DNA from: Glycomyces sambucus
Lineage (GTDB): Bacteria; Actinomycetota; Actinomycetes; Mycobacteriales; Micromonosporaceae
DNA: 64,000 nucleotides
Reading direction: 5' to 3'
Assembly: GCF_900102815.1 (NCBI RefSeq)
Contig: NZ_FNGF01000009.1
Span: 1-64,000, forward strand
How positions within the stretch are numbered: the first letter of the stretch is position 1; each line of letters begins with the position of its first letter. Under the pieces are notes generated by a model. That model had not been told where the DNA came from, searched no databases, and saw only the letters and a list, made by a program, of their open reading frames with translations. This document shows positions 16,369 through 26,230 of the stretch, in pieces. The translations under genes were made by a program, and so were the position numbers.

Positions 16369-16375
16369 CGGGGCC

Positions 16376-17077
16376 ATGGACATCATTCTGATTCCCGGTT
16401 TTTGGCTCGACGCGTCCTCCTGGGACGAGATCACTCCCGCGCTGGAGAAGGCCGGGCACCGCACCCATGCGCTGACCCTGCCGGGCATGGAGTCCCGCGA
16501 CGCCGACCGCTCCGGCATCGGCCTGCGCGACCACATCGACCACGTCATTGCGCAGGTCGACGCGCTCGACGGCCCCGTGGTGCTCGTGGGCCACTCCGGC
16601 GGCGGCGCGGTCGCGCACGCCGTCGCCGATGCCCGGCCCGACCGGATCGCGCGCGTCGTCTACGTCGACTCGGCGCCCCTGGGACCCGGCGGCGTCATCA
16701 ACGACGAGCTGCCGGTCGTGGACGGCGAGATCCCGCTCCCCGACTGGAACGTGTTCGAGGACGAGGACCTCGTGGATCTCACCCCCGAACTGCGCGAGGC
16801 CTTCCGCGCCCGCGCCATCCCCACCCCCAAAGGCGTCGCGTACGACAAGCAGGTCCTCTCCGACGAGCGCCGCTTCGACGTGCCGGCCACGATCATCTGC
16901 TGCGAGTTCAGCAGCGCCATGATCCTCGCCTGGATCGAGCAGGGCGTCCCGTTCGTCAAGGAGCCCGCCTCGGTCAAGGACGTCACCTACATCGACCTGC
17001 CGACGGGCCACTGGCCCCAGTTCACCAAGCCTGTCGAGCTGGCGGAGGCCCTGGTCTCGGCCGTCGGCAAGGCGTAG
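16376..17077 (+). CDS. Alpha/beta hydrolase, esterase
   Basis: A 233-residue alpha/beta hydrolase. The N terminus IILIPGFWLDASSW is the oxyanion-hole region, VGHSGGG holds nucleophile Ser74, and His212 in GHWPQFTKP completes the triad. It resembles small salicylate/methylesterase-type hydrolases of the EstC/MES group. The substrate is unknown. The leaderless -10 fixes the start at 16376 rather than the in-frame 16346. It is convergent with the large STAND-like gene. Confidence 0.83.
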   Translation: MDIILIPGFWLDASSWDEITPALEKAGHRTHALTLPGMESRDADRSGIGLRDHIDHVIAQVDALDGPVVLVGHSGGGAVAHAVADARPDRIARVVYVDSAPLGPGGVINDELPVVDGEIPLPDWNVFEDEDLVDLTPELREAFRARAIPTPKGVAYDKQVLSDERRFDVPATIICCEFSSAMILAWIEQGVPFVKEPASVKDVTYIDLPTGHWPQFTKPVELAEALVSAVGKA

Positions 17078-17116
17078 ACGCGATCGGTGATCGCGGTGCC
17101 GGCGACGGCGCCGCGA

Positions 17117-20100
17117 TCAGGCCCCGTCGAGGTACGCGGCGACGGCCCGCGCGAACTCCTCGACCCCTGCGACGTCCAGCCCCGGGCATGCGGCGAGGAA
17201 CGACAGCTCCCGGCGGAACTCGTTCGCGACGGCGATGCCCGGCGACGACTCCAGGACGTCCCTGAGCTGGAGCCGCGCCGCCGCCGCATCGCCGCCCAGC
17301 AGCAGGTACAGGACCAGGTTGGTCCGCAGGAACCCCTCGGCAGGGCCCGCGGCGATCTCCTCCCGGCCGAGGCCGGCCGCCGCCGCGAACGCCGCCGCGG
17401 CCTCCTCCCCGTCCCCGGCGACCGCGGCGACGAGCCCTGCCACGTACCGCCACCAACCGCTCGATGGCGCTGACGCGTGGGCCGGGGCGAGGTCGGCCGC
17501 CGCCGCATCCGGGTCGCCCCGCAGCAGGTGGACCAGGCCGCGCTCCCCCCGGTTCCAGGGGTCGTCGGGGTCGAGCTCGACGGCCCGGTCCAGATCGGCG
17601 AGCGCGGCGTCGAGATCGCCGAGCACGCGGTGCATCTCGCCGCGCTGGGCGATGGCGGCCTCGAACTCCGGATCACGCGCGACCGCGCGGTCGAAGTCGT
17701 CCCGGGCCTCCGCGCAGCGTCCGAGGTCCCGGTAGGCCCGACCGCGCCGCTCGTACGCCGTCGCGAGGTCGGGAGCGAGTGCGACGGCCCGGTCGAGGTC
17801 GGCGAGCGCGTCGCTGAAACGCCCCATGAGGCGGTACGTCTCGGCCCGCTCGACCAGGTCCCAGTACTCGTCGCCCGCCAGCGCCGCGGCCCTGGTGAAG
17901 TCCGCGACCGCCTCCTCGTAGCGTTCGAGGGCCCGGTAGGCGCGCCCCCGCTCGGTGAGGGCCAGGTCGTTCCCGGGGTCCCGCGCCACCGCCTCCCCGA
18001 AGTCCTCCAGCGCGAGGCCGTACCGCCCGGTCCGGTACCGCGCGGATCCGCGACGCAGGTAGGCGGTCTCGTCGGCGGAGTCGAGCGCGATGGCGCGGTC
18101 GAGGTCGGCGATGGCCTCCTCGTCGCGGCCGAGGAAGTGCAGGAGCGATCCGCGCTCGGTGTACGGCATCCCGATGTACGGGTCGAGCTCGATCGCGCGG
18201 TCGTAGTCGGCCAGGGCGAGGTCGGTCTGCCCCAGGTCGGCGTGGACCCCGCCGCGCAGCCCGTACGTCCAGCTCGCACGGGCGTTCAGCTCCAGCGCCC
18301 GGTCCAGGTCGCGGAGCGCTTCGTCGCTGCGGCCCATGAGGAACAGCGTGTACCCGCGCTGCGCGATGGCGCTGTCGTTCTCGGGGTCGGCCGCGATCGC
18401 TGCGCCGAAGTCGGCGAGCGCGTCGTCGTACCGCCCGGTCAACTGGTGGGTGACGCCGCGCTCCTCGATGTTGGCCGGGCTCTCCGGTTCGAGCGCGATG
18501 GCGCGGTCGAAGTCCGCGATCGCGGCGTCGTACCGCTTGCCCAGGCGGTGCTCGATCCCGCGCTGACGGTGGAGCGCCGGGTTCCCGGGTTCGAGCGCGA
18601 CGGCGCGGTCGAAGTCGGCCATGGCCTCCGCGTCGCGGTTGACGATGCGGTAGGTCAGCCCGCGGTGCAGCAGCGCCGTCGCCGGCGAGGGGTCGAGGTC
18701 GACGGCCCGCGTCAGGTCCTCAAGGGACTCGTCGAACCGCCGCAGGGCCTGGTGGACGAGGCCGCGCCGCCGGTGGAAACGCGCCCGGCCCGGCACCATG
18801 GTCACCGCCCGGTCGAGGTCGGCGAGCGCCTGCTCGTACCGCCCCGCGAACCGGTGCGACTCGCCCCGGCCGCTGAGGGCGTCGGCGAGGGCATCGGGGG
18901 CGAGTTCGCCGCTGTCGATGAGCGCGGTCAGGAACGCGGTGTCGTCGTCCCGGTCCTTCAGGAGCCCGGTCAGCCGCTCGCCCCACGAGCGCAGTCGCTC
19001 GGACCCGGACGCGGCGCCGGCCTCGGTGAGCATCGCCGCCCACTGGCGGGCCGCCGCGACGCCCTCGTCGGTGGCGTCGACCGCCGCGGCGAACGCGTCC
19101 TGCAACGCGGGTCCCGGTGCGGCGCATAGCCGGTGGTAGTGCTCCTCGACGGCCAGCGACTGCCACTGCGGGTCGGACCGGCGCCGGGCCTCGGCGAGTC
19201 CGAGGGCGGCCTGCTCCTGCGCGAAATGCGCGACGAGGGCCCGGTGCTGCTCGCGCCAGCGCTGCGGGGAGGTGACCCGGGCGAGGCGGAGCATCGGGTC
19301 GCGGACGGCGTCGTGGTAGCGCCAGTAGTCGCCGGCGCGGGAGACGAACGGGAGCTGGAGGAGCCACGCCAGCAGGTCGTCGACTTCCCCGGCCGCGGGG
19401 ATAGCCAGGAGCGCGTCGCGGTTGAAGCGGCGGGGGAGCGCGGCGGCCTTCGCGAGCCGCTTCCGCTGCTCGTCGGGCTCCCACTGGAGGAACCGCTCGA
19501 CGGCGTCCTCGCTGGGGTCGGGCACCGACCCGGGGTCCTGGGGGCTGCGGGCGGCCAGGGTCGCCAGCCACATCGGGATCCGGCCCGACAGCGGCAGGAT
19601 CACCTCGACGACCGCTTCGCCGGTGATCCCGCGCTGCGCCAGGAAGCCGCGGGCCTCCGCGTCGGTGAACGGCTCCAGGGGGTGGGCCGCGATGAGGGTG
19701 CGCAGCGGGGACCAGCGGTTGTCGGCCAGGGCGAACTGGCCCGCGACGACGGTGACGACGTTCGCCGAGAGGCCGCCGAACCGGCCCGAGAAGAGGTCCA
19801 GGAGCCAGCTCTCGAGGTAGGGGGCGGTGCGCTCGAACGTGTCGAAGCACAGGACCGCGGGCCGGTCCTCGGCGACGGCGCTGAGCGAGGCGACGAAGGA
19901 GGTCGTCAGCGCGTCCACTGGGGACAGCAGCAGGTCGATGTCGGCCTGCTTCCCGAAGCGCCGCACCAGGTAGGCGCGCAGGCGGTTGGCCTGCCCGGCG
20001 ACCGCGTCGGGGTCGACGAACTCGGCGACCGCCCCGGCCACGGGGACCGTCCTCGCGAGCGCCATCCCCGCGCGGACGGTGGTCGTGGTGACCAGGTCGC

Positions 20101-20494
20101 CAAGGGGCGCTTCGGGATCGCTCTCGAGTTCGCGGCGGCGCCGGCGGTAGGCGGCGAGCCGGTCCTCGAACCCGGTGAGGCGGGCGTCTTGGGCGGCGAA
20201 CCCGGCGGCGAGGGCCGCCATGGTGTCGACGACGTCGAAGTAGTCCTCGTTCACCAGTGCCGAGGCCGCGCCTTCGGCGTCGGCGATGCGGCGGAACTGC
20301 TGGAGCAGGAAGGACTTGCCGACGCCCGCGATGCCGTGGACGTTCACGATGTAGCGGCGGTCGGGGTGGAGGGGAGGGAGGCGGAGGTTGTCCCGGAACT
20401 CGGACAGGCGCGCGTCGCGGCCGACGAAGGCGTCCTGCTGCCGCAGCCGCAGGACGTCCTGGAGGTTCGGTGCGGCGCCGTCCAAGTGGCTCAC
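17117..20494 (-). CDS. Large STAND-like NTPase with C-terminal TPR array
   Basis: A 1125-residue protein. Residues 23-35 (FVGRDARLSEFRD) open an AAA-type NTPase module; Walker A is GIAGVGKS (54-61) and a Walker B-like VLCFDTFERT lies near 220. A winged-helix-like segment (WRYHDAVRDPMLRLAR) follows near 400. From about residue 545 to 1000 there are roughly 14 consecutive tetratricopeptide repeats of the A-DLDRAVALDP type. NTPase-hub-TPR order is the signature of STAND signal-transduction ATPases, used as regulators and as intracellular sensors in bacterial immunity. There is no recognisable effector domain at either end. It is divergent from a KilAC-domain gene across about 215 bases. Confidence 0.82.
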   Translation of the reverse strand: MSHLDGAAPNLQDVLRLRQQDAFVGRDARLSEFRDNLRLPPLHPDRRYIVNVHGIAGVGKSFLLQQFRRIADAEGAASALVNEDYFDVVDTMAALAAGFAAQDARLTGFEDRLAAYRRRRRELESDPEAPLGDLVTTTTVRAGMALARTVPVAGAVAEFVDPDAVAGQANRLRAYLVRRFGKQADIDLLLSPVDALTTSFVASLSAVAEDRPAVLCFDTFERTAPYLESWLLDLFSGRFGGLSANVVTVVAGQFALADNRWSPLRTLIAAHPLEPFTDAEARGFLAQRGITGEAVVEVILPLSGRIPMWLATLAARSPQDPGSVPDPSEDAVERFLQWEPDEQRKRLAKAAALPRRFNRDALLAIPAAGEVDDLLAWLLQLPFVSRAGDYWRYHDAVRDPMLRLARVTSPQRWREQHRALVAHFAQEQAALGLAEARRRSDPQWQSLAVEEHYHRLCAAPGPALQDAFAAAVDATDEGVAAARQWAAMLTEAGAASGSERLRSWGERLTGLLKDRDDDTAFLTALIDSGELAPDALADALSGRGESHRFAGRYEQALADLDRAVTMVPGRARFHRRRGLVHQALRRFDESLEDLTRAVDLDPSPATALLHRGLTYRIVNRDAEAMADFDRAVALEPGNPALHRQRGIEHRLGKRYDAAIADFDRAIALEPESPANIEERGVTHQLTGRYDDALADFGAAIAADPENDSAIAQRGYTLFLMGRSDEALRDLDRALELNARASWTYGLRGGVHADLGQTDLALADYDRAIELDPYIGMPYTERGSLLHFLGRDEEAIADLDRAIALDSADETAYLRRGSARYRTGRYGLALEDFGEAVARDPGNDLALTERGRAYRALERYEEAVADFTRAAALAGDEYWDLVERAETYRLMGRFSDALADLDRAVALAPDLATAYERRGRAYRDLGRCAEARDDFDRAVARDPEFEAAIAQRGEMHRVLGDLDAALADLDRAVELDPDDPWNRGERGLVHLLRGDPDAAAADLAPAHASAPSSGWWRYVAGLVAAVAGDGEEAAAAFAAAAGLGREEIAAGPAEGFLRTNLVLYLLLGGDAAAARLQLRDVLESSPGIAVANEFRRELSFLAACPGLDVAGVEEFARAVAAYLDGA

Positions 20495-20711
20495 TCCCGG
20501 GGAAGAAGGTCGGTGGATCCGCCTCCAAGGGTAGGGCAGGGGCGCCTGCGGAGCGGATCTTCGAACACCGCGGACGAGGGCGAAAAATACTCGCTGAACT
20601 GGGGGAATTCATGCCGCTCGACATGCGGGAAATGTCGTACCCCGAACGTATGATCGATAGTAGGACCGTCCTTGGAAGCCGCTGAGGACGCCCTCCCGAG
20701 AGGAGCCGAAC
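20495..20711. promoter_or_regulatory. Divergent promoter region between STAND-like and KilAC genes
   Basis: The region contains an A+T-richer segment (cgaaaaatactcgctgaac, 20580-20598) and gatcgatagtagg near 20651, either of which could carry promoter elements. The KilAC gene has the ribosome binding site gaggag 8 bases before its ATG. No operator palindrome stands out. Confidence 0.35.
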
Positions 20712-21413
20712 ATGCTCGAATCCGCCCCCGTTCAGCAGCAGCCCGCCGTGCGGGACGCCATGCCGCACCTCGGATACCGCGCTTGGCAGCGCTACCAGGA
20801 CGCCGCCCAGACGGCCGTCGTGCTCCGCGGGATCGCCGCCGACGTCGCCGTCGCGCCGGTCCCGATCGACGCCGACGACCTCGACGAGATCGAGGTGGCC
20901 CGCCGCTACCTCGCCGCACTGGAAGCCAAGCGGCGCTTGCAGATCAAGCTCGCCGACCTCGCCCCCGCGGCGGCCTCGTGGGAGGTGCTGGCCTCCGGGC
21001 GCGGCGACTTCTCCGTGGGCGACGCGGCGAAGATCCTCTCGCGGGACCCGTTCATCGAGATCGGACAGAACCGCCTCTTCGCGGCCCTGGCCGACTACGG
21101 CTGGACCTACCGCCAGCGCGGCGACCACGGCTGGCGCGTCTACCAGTCCGCGATCACCGCCGGGCGCCTGTCCGAGATCCCCCAGTCCCATTCGCACCCC
21201 CGGACCGGCCGCCGGGTCATCGACCCGCCGCAGATCCGCGTCACCGCGAAGGGCCTCGCGGACCTGCGCGAACGCCTCAGCGGCGGCCGCACGGAGGTGC
21301 TCGTGGAGCTGCCGCGCCGGGTCCCCGGCGCGGCGCTGGCGGAGATCGAGGCCCCGCTCCCGCGCCGTGTGCCGGGAGCCGCGCTCGCGGACACCGAGGC
21401 CGACCGCGGATAA
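20712..21413 (+). CDS. Phage antirepressor KilAC-domain protein
   Basis: A 233-residue protein. Residues 50-85 look helical (DEIEVARRYLAALEAKRRLQ). Residues 100-190 match the KilAC / phage antirepressor C-terminal DNA-binding domain: FSVGDAAKILSRDP, IGQNRLFAALADYGW, YRQRGDHGWRVYQSAI, IRVTAKGLADL. KilAC proteins are typical of temperate phages, but similar stand-alone proteins are common on actinomycete chromosomes. The N-terminal BRO or Rha-type domain is absent. The C terminus carries two copies of LPRRVPGAALA 15 residues apart. No other phage gene is nearby, so it is a domesticated or residual regulator; its target is unknown. Confidence 0.75.
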   Translation: MLESAPVQQQPAVRDAMPHLGYRAWQRYQDAAQTAVVLRGIAADVAVAPVPIDADDLDEIEVARRYLAALEAKRRLQIKLADLAPAAASWEVLASGRGDFSVGDAAKILSRDPFIEIGQNRLFAALADYGWTYRQRGDHGWRVYQSAITAGRLSEIPQSHSHPRTGRRVIDPPQIRVTAKGLADLRERLSGGRTEVLVELPRRVPGAALAEIEAPLPRRVPGAALADTEADRG

Positions 21414-21420
21414 CCCCTTG

Positions 21421-21450
21421 GCCGGGCGGCCGCGCGAGCGGCCGCCCGGT
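21421..21450. terminator. Hairpin terminator
   Basis: Perfect 12-base arms (21422-21433 and 21438-21449) enclose the loop gcga just after the stop of the KilAC gene. No T-run. Confidence 0.75.
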
Positions 21451-21547
21451 TGGGGCGCATCGGAAGTCGGCCCTTGAGAAGCCGGTTTTCGAAGGCGGCT
21501 CCCTGGGGGTCGGCTCTTGCGAAGCCGGTCCTTGAGAGGTCGGTCCT

Positions 21548-22609
21548 CTAGAAGTCGAAGTCGTCGATGTTCTCGGCGTTGAACCGCGTCGGCGGTCCGA
21601 GCGTGACCACGGCGTCGGCGCCCACGGTGAACTCGCCGAGCTCACCCGCGGTGAACACCTCACCCTCGGCGCCGGTGATGATCCCCGACGCGGCGGCCGC
21701 GCCCGTGTAGGCGGCCAGCTCGCCGAGCGCGGTCGGGTCCCACAGCGCGAACTCGGTGACCGTCCCGTCCTGCACGAACTCGCGCATCTGGTTCGGCGTG
21801 CCGAGCCCGGTCAGCGCGACCTGCCCCTTGAACTCCGTGCCCGAGAGGTACCGGGCCGCGGCCGCGATCCCCACGGTGGTGGGGGAGATGATCGCCTTCA
21901 GATCCGGGTGCGCCTGGAGCAGGCCCTGCGTCTCGGAGAACGACTTCTCGTCCTCGTCGTCGCCGTACACGACGTCGACCAGCTTCATGTCGGCGTAGCT
22001 CGGGTTCGACGCGAGCTCGGCCTCCATCACGTCGATCCACGCGTTCTGGTTGGTGGCGTTGGCCGTCGCCGACAGGATCGCGATCTCGCCGGTCGCGTCG
22101 ATCTGCTCCGCGGCCATCTCCAGCAGCGTCAGGCCCACCTCGTCGCTGTCCACCTGCGACACGAACAGGTCCCGGCATCCGGGGTCCACATCGGAGTCGA
22201 AGGTGACGACGACGGTGCCGCCCGCGCGGGCCTGCTCCAGCGACGAGCACAGCGCGTTCGGGTCGTTCGCCGAGAGCAGGAGCACGTCGGTGGCCTGCTG
22301 GCTCAGCGTGTCGATATAGCTGACCTGCGACGACGCCGAGGCGTCGGAGGGCCCGGTGTACTCGAACTCCCCGCCGAGGGTGTTCGCGGCGGCCTCCGCG
22401 CCCGCGCTGGACGCCTCGAAGTAGGGGTTGTTCACCGACTTCGGGAGCATCGCGTAGGTCAGGCCGGTCTCGAACTCGGCGTTGGGGTCGGCGCTGGCGT
22501 CGCCGCCGGGGCCGCCCCCTTGGTCTTCGCCCTGGGTGGTGCCGCTGCACGAGGCGAGGACCAGGGCGAGGATCGGTGCGGTGAGGAGGGTGAGGCGTCT
22601 GCGGTTCAT
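21548..22609 (-). CDS. rhaS: Rhamnose-type ABC transporter substrate-binding lipoprotein
   Basis: A 353-residue periplasmic-binding-protein-family lipoprotein. The signal peptide ends in LASC with lipidated Cys21. The mature part carries type I sugar-binding motifs (KSVNNPYFEA, SYIDTLSQQ, SANDPNALC, FDSDVDPGC, SATANATNQNAWID, SPTTVGIAAAARYL, LGTPNQMREF) that I recognise from RhaS of rhamnose importers. It is the last gene of a four-gene operon (ATPase, two permeases, binding protein). The permease stop overlaps an in-frame ATG at 22624, an alternative start five codons upstream; ATG 22609 has aaagg at better spacing. Substrate specificity is inferred from family resemblance; no rhamnose catabolic genes are in the window. 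Confidence 0.87.
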   Translation of the reverse strand: MNRRRLTLLTAPILALVLASCSGTTQGEDQGGGPGGDASADPNAEFETGLTYAMLPKSVNNPYFEASSAGAEAAANTLGGEFEYTGPSDASASSQVSYIDTLSQQATDVLLLSANDPNALCSSLEQARAGGTVVVTFDSDVDPGCRDLFVSQVDSDEVGLTLLEMAAEQIDATGEIAILSATANATNQNAWIDVMEAELASNPSYADMKLVDVVYGDDEDEKSFSETQGLLQAHPDLKAIISPTTVGIAAAARYLSGTEFKGQVALTGLGTPNQMREFVQDGTVTEFALWDPTALGELAAYTGAAAASGIITGAEGEVFTAGELGEFTVGADAVVTLGPPTRFNAENIDDFDF

Positions 22610-22620
22610 GGGCTTGCCTT

Positions 22621-23643
22621 TCATGCGGTGCGGCCGTTGGCGGTGGGGCGGCGTCTGCGGAGTGCGGTCCGCAAGGCGACCAGGGCGTTCGGTGCGAGGA
22701 CGGCGACGATGAGGAGAGAGCCGGTGACGACGGTGAGCGCCTCGGTCGAGACGTGCGCCAAGCGCAGCGCGTTCTGCACCGACACCAGCAGGACCACGGC
22801 GGCGAGCACGCCCGGCAGGGCGCCCTTGCCGCCGAAGATCGAGACGCCGCCGAGGAGCACCACGGCGATGACGGTGAGTTCGAGCCCGGCGGCGTTGTCG
22901 GCGCGCGCCGAGGAGTACCGCAGCGTCCACAGGACTCCGACGAGCCCGGCCATCGCGCCCGAGGCGACGTACAGCCAGAACTTGAGGCGGCCGACGGCGA
23001 TCCCGGCGTAGGACGCGGCGACCGGGTTCGCCCCGGCGGCGTAGATCGAGCGGCCGACCGGGGTCGCGTGCAGTAGTACGCCACATATCACCGCGAGGAG
23101 CACCAGCGGGACCAGCACGTTCGGGACCGCGCTCTCGCCGATCCGCCCGAGCGTCCACCCGGTGAACGGCCGCGGCCAGTCCGCGACCGCAGTGTCCCCG
23201 AGGACCACGTACGCCAGCCCGCGGTACAGCGCGAGCGTGCCGATGGTGACCGCGAGCGACGGCAGCCCGAACCCGGTGACGAACAGGCCGTTCACCGCCC
23301 CGAGGGCCGCGCCGAGGAGCACCGCGAGCGGCATGATCGCCTCCAGCGCCATGCCGCCGTTCCACATCGCGCCCATCGCGGCGCCGGTGAGCCCCACGGT
23401 GCTCGCCACCGACAGGTCGATCTCGCCGGTGGTGACGATGAGCGTCATCGTCAGCGCCAGCAGCAGGATCGGGGCCAGGTCCAGGACGATGTACCCCGCG
23501 TTCCGCGCCGTCCCGAAGTGCTCCACCGACACCGAGGCGACGATGAGGAACCCCGCGGTGACCGCGATGATCGCCGCGTCCCATGTGGCCAGTGTCCGCG
23601 CCGCCTCGCGGAGGCGGGGGCCGGTCTTCGCCGTGTCAGTCAA
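22621..23643 (-). CDS. rhaQ: Rhamnose-type ABC transporter permease (second)
   Basis: A 340-residue inner-membrane permease of the ribose/rhamnose type (BPD_transp_2) with about nine to ten hydrophobic segments. The family loop TTGEIDLSVAS and GGVSIFGGKG are both present. It pairs with the preceding permease to form the channel through which sugar delivered by the binding protein passes. The start is TTG 23643, overlapping the end of the upstream permease gene by eight bases, so translation is coupled. The stop overlaps a potential ATG of the binding-protein gene. Confidence 0.87.
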   Translation of the reverse strand: MTDTAKTGPRLREAARTLATWDAAIIAVTAGFLIVASVSVEHFGTARNAGYIVLDLAPILLLALTMTLIVTTGEIDLSVASTVGLTGAAMGAMWNGGMALEAIMPLAVLLGAALGAVNGLFVTGFGLPSLAVTIGTLALYRGLAYVVLGDTAVADWPRPFTGWTLGRIGESAVPNVLVPLVLLAVICGVLLHATPVGRSIYAAGANPVAASYAGIAVGRLKFWLYVASGAMAGLVGVLWTLRYSSARADNAAGLELTVIAVVLLGGVSIFGGKGALPGVLAAVVLLVSVQNALRLAHVSTEALTVVTGSLLIVAVLAPNALVALRTALRRRRPTANGRTA

Positions 23644-24667
23644 CGTGGGACCCCTTCCTCCGCAGGGCCCGTGCGGCCCTGACGCTTACGAGCCGGTCGA
23701 GGGCGATCGCCGCGAGGATGAGCGCGCCCACGATCGCCTGCTGCCAGAACTGGTCGATCCGCAGCACCGGCAGGGCGTTGTCGATGACGGTGAGCAGCAG
23801 CGCCCCCAGACCGGCGCCGAGCGCCGTCCCCGATCCGCCGAAGATCGCCACCCCGCCGACCACCACGGCCGCGACGACATCGAGTTCGATCCCGTACCCC
23901 GCCGAGGCGTCGACGGTCCCGAACCGGGCCGCGTACAGGACCCCGCCGAGCCCGGCGAGCGCGCCCGACAGCACGTACGCCGTCATCAGCCGCCGCCCGG
24001 CCGGCACGCCCGCGAGGCGCGCCGCCTCCGGGTTCGACCCGAGCGCGTACAGGTCCCGCCCGGCCCGGTACCGCCCCAGGAACACCCCGACCGCGGCCAG
24101 GACCAGCACGGACACCGCGAACAGGTACGGCACGCCGAGGACGTGGCCGCTCCCGAAGTCGAGGAACGCGCGCGGCAGGTCCGAGGCGTTGATGCGCGAC
24201 CCGCCCGCCGCGAAGTACACGACCCCGCGCAGCACGTACAGCGTCCCGAGCGTCGCCACCAGCGGCGGAACCCGTCCGAAGTGGATGATCGCCCCGTTGA
24301 GCGCCCCGCACACCGCCCCGACCGCCAGCCCCAGCAGCAGCGCGAGGGGCACCGCCATCCCGGTGGCGCTCAACGCGCTCCCGGTCACGTACGCCGAGAG
24401 CCCGAGGACCGAGCCCACCGACAGGTCGATCCCCCGCGTCAGGACCACCACCGTCATCCCGCACGCCAGCAGCAGCGTCACCGCCGCCGCGAACAAGAGG
24501 TCCCGCACCGACTGCCCGGAGAGGAACCGCGGGTTCAGCGACGCCGTCACCCCCACCAGCACCGCGAGCGCGAGCACCAGCCCCAGCGCCCGGAACCGCA
24601 GCACCAGGTCGAGCACCGCGGAGCCGGTCGCGGTGGCCGAGTCCGACCGCGCCTCGACCGCCGTCAT
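23636..24667 (-). CDS. rhaP: Rhamnose-type ABC transporter permease (first)
   Basis: A 343-residue inner-membrane permease of the same family as the downstream gene. It carries [11 protein letters not shown], the conserved cytoplasmic-loop motif that contacts the ATPase, and [10 protein letters not shown] near the C terminus. ATG 24667 overlaps the ATPase stop in an ATGA arrangement, and its own end overlaps the next permease gene by eight bases. Such tight packing implies one polycistronic mRNA with coupled translation. Confidence 0.88.
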   Translation of the reverse strand: MTAVEARSDSATATGSAVLDLVLRFRALGLVLALAVLVGVTASLNPRFLSGQSVRDLLFAAAVTLLLACGMTVVVLTRGIDLSVGSVLGLSAYVTGSALSATGMAVPLALLLGLAVGAVCGALNGAIIHFGRVPPLVATLGTLYVLRGVVYFAAGGSRINASDLPRAFLDFGSGHVLGVPYLFAVSVLVLAAVGVFLGRYRAGRDLYALGSNPEAARLAGVPAGRRLMTAYVLSGALAGLGGVLYAARFGTVDASAGYGIELDVVAAVVVGGVAIFGGSGTALGAGLGALLLTVIDNALPVLRIDQFWQQAIVGALILAAIALDRLVSVRAARALRRKGSHVD

Positions 24668-26184
24668 GCCGCCGCCTCCCGCCCGGTCGCCAGGAACATC
24701 ACGGACTCCTCCGTGGCCTCGGCCCGGTCCAGCTCGCCCGCGATCCGGCCCTCGCGCATCACCAGGACCCGGTCGGCCATCCCCAGCACCTCCAGCAGCT
24801 CCGAGGACACCATGAGCACCGCGACCCCGTCCGCGGCCAGGCCTGACAGCAGCCGGTGCACCTCGGCCTTGGTGCCCACGTCGATCCCGCGCGTCGGCTC
24901 GTCGACGATGAGCACCTTCGGGTCCGTCGCGAGCCACTTCGCGAGCACGACCTTCTGCTGGTTCCCGCCCGAGAGCGTCCCGGCCGCGTCGGTGAGCCTG
25001 CCGTACTTGACGTTCAGTCGCGCGCTCCAGTCCCGCGCCGCCCGCCGCTCCGCGCCCCCCGTGAGGAATCCGAAGCGCGCCAGCGAGCGCTGGCGCGTGA
25101 CCGTGGCGTTCCGCATGACCGACAGGTCGAGCAGCAGCCCCTGCTGCCGCCGGTCCTCCGGCACCAGCGCTACCCCCGCCCGGATGGCCGCCCGCGGATT
25201 TCCTTGCGGCAGTTCGCGACCGCCCACGCGCACCCGCCCGGCGTCGCGCGGCTCGATCCCGAACACCGCCTGCACGACCTCGCTGCGGCCCGCGCCCACG
25301 AGGCCCGCGAGCGCCACGATCTCCCCGGCGCGCACGGTGAACGACACGTCCCGGCACCGGCCCTCGCGGGTCACGCCCTCGACCTCCAGGACCACCTCGC
25401 CGGGCTCGACCTCCTGCTTGGGGAACATCGCGCCGAGGTCGCGCCCGACCATGCGCCGCACCAGCCGGTCCACGGTGACGTCGGCGAGGAGGTCGGTGGA
25501 GACGTGCGCGCCGTCGCGCATGACGGTGACGCGCTGGCACAGCGCCTCGACCTCGTCGAAGCGGTGGGAGATGAACAGGACGGCCGCGCCGTCCTCGCGC
25601 AGCGCCCGCACGACCCCGAACAGCCGCTCGACCTCGACCCCCGACAGGGCGGCGGTCGGCTCGTCCATGACCAGGACGCGAGCGTGCCGCGAGAGGGCCT
25701 TGGCGATCTCGACGAGCTGCTGGTCGGCGATCGACAGGCCCTTGGCGGGCCGGTCGGGGTCGAGGGGGACGCCGAGGCGCGCGAAGAGCGCGGCGGCGTC
25801 GCGGCGCATGGCGGCGCGGTCGATGAGGCCGAAGCGGCCCTTGGGCTGGCGCCCGATGAACAGGTTCTCGGCGACGGTGAGGTCGCCGAACAGCGCCGGC
25901 TCCTGGTAGATCACGGCGATCCCGGCGGCCATCGCGGCGGCGGTGTCGGCGAACGCGACCGGCTCGCCGTCGAGTGCCACCGTCCCGGCGTCGGGGCGGT
26001 GCAGTCCCGCCAGGACTTTGATCAATGTGGACTTCCCGGCGCCGTTCTCGCCAACGAGCGCATGGACTTCGCCGGCGTAGAGGTCCAGGTCGGCGCCGCG
26101 CAGCGCCCGGACGGCGCCGAAGGACTTGGCGACGCCCCGCAGTGACGCGACGGGCGGGGGAGCGGGATCGGGGAGAGCGGACAA
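24664..26184 (-). CDS. rhaT: Rhamnose-type ABC transporter ATPase, duplicated nucleotide-binding domains
   Basis: A 506-residue sugar-import ATPase with two fused ABC modules. The first has Walker A GENGAGKS (residues 45-52), signature [15 protein letters not shown] and Walker [13 protein letters not shown]. The second has the degenerate P-loop GLVGAGRS, signature [15 protein letters not shown] and [12 protein letters not shown]. This active/degenerate pairing is normal for ribose/rhamnose-type importers. The start is TTG 26184 with tggggg just upstream. First gene of the operon; promoter and operator-like palindromes lie in the divergent region. Confidence 0.88.
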   Translation of the reverse strand: MSALPDPAPPPVASLRGVAKSFGAVRALRGADLDLYAGEVHALVGENGAGKSTLIKVLAGLHRPDAGTVALDGEPVAFADTAAAMAAGIAVIYQEPALFGDLTVAENLFIGRQPKGRFGLIDRAAMRRDAAALFARLGVPLDPDRPAKGLSIADQQLVEIAKALSRHARVLVMDEPTAALSGVEVERLFGVVRALREDGAAVLFISHRFDEVEALCQRVTVMRDGAHVSTDLLADVTVDRLVRRMVGRDLGAMFPKQEVEPGEVVLEVEGVTREGRCRDVSFTVRAGEIVALAGLVGAGRSEVVQAVFGIEPRDAGRVRVGGRELPQGNPRAAIRAGVALVPEDRRQQGLLLDLSVMRNATVTRQRSLARFGFLTGGAERRAARDWSARLNVKYGRLTDAAGTLSGGNQQKVVLAKWLATDPKVLIVDEPTRGIDVGTKAEVHRLLSGLAADGVAVLMVSSELLEVLGMADRVLVMREGRIAGELDRAEATEESVMFLATGREAAA

Positions 26185-26199
26185 GAGGCCCCCAAGGAA

Positions 26200-26211
26200 T
26201 GAATCGTTTCA
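26200..26211. promoter_or_regulatory. Operator-like palindrome TGAATCGTTTCA before the transporter operon
   Basis: The 12-base element has matching outer arms (tgaa/ttca) around atcgtt's centre and lies between the promoter at 26231-26260 and TTG 26184. In form it resembles LacI-family operators, which are central-CG palindromes. Its location downstream of the -10 suits repression. Confidence 0.5.
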
Positions 26212-26230
26212 ATACATCGATCTAATCGGT

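Noticed and set aside
18720-21197. 825-codon minus-strand frame
   Set aside because: Shadow of the STAND-like gene; the other frame carries Walker A and TPRs.
20712-21413. Prophage suggested by the KilAC domain
   Set aside because: No integrase, structural, lysis or attachment-site sequences are nearby; the domain is common on actinomycete chromosomes.
23162-25909. 915-codon plus-strand frame
   Set aside because: Antisense to the sugar importer operon, with Ser/Arg-rich shadow translation.
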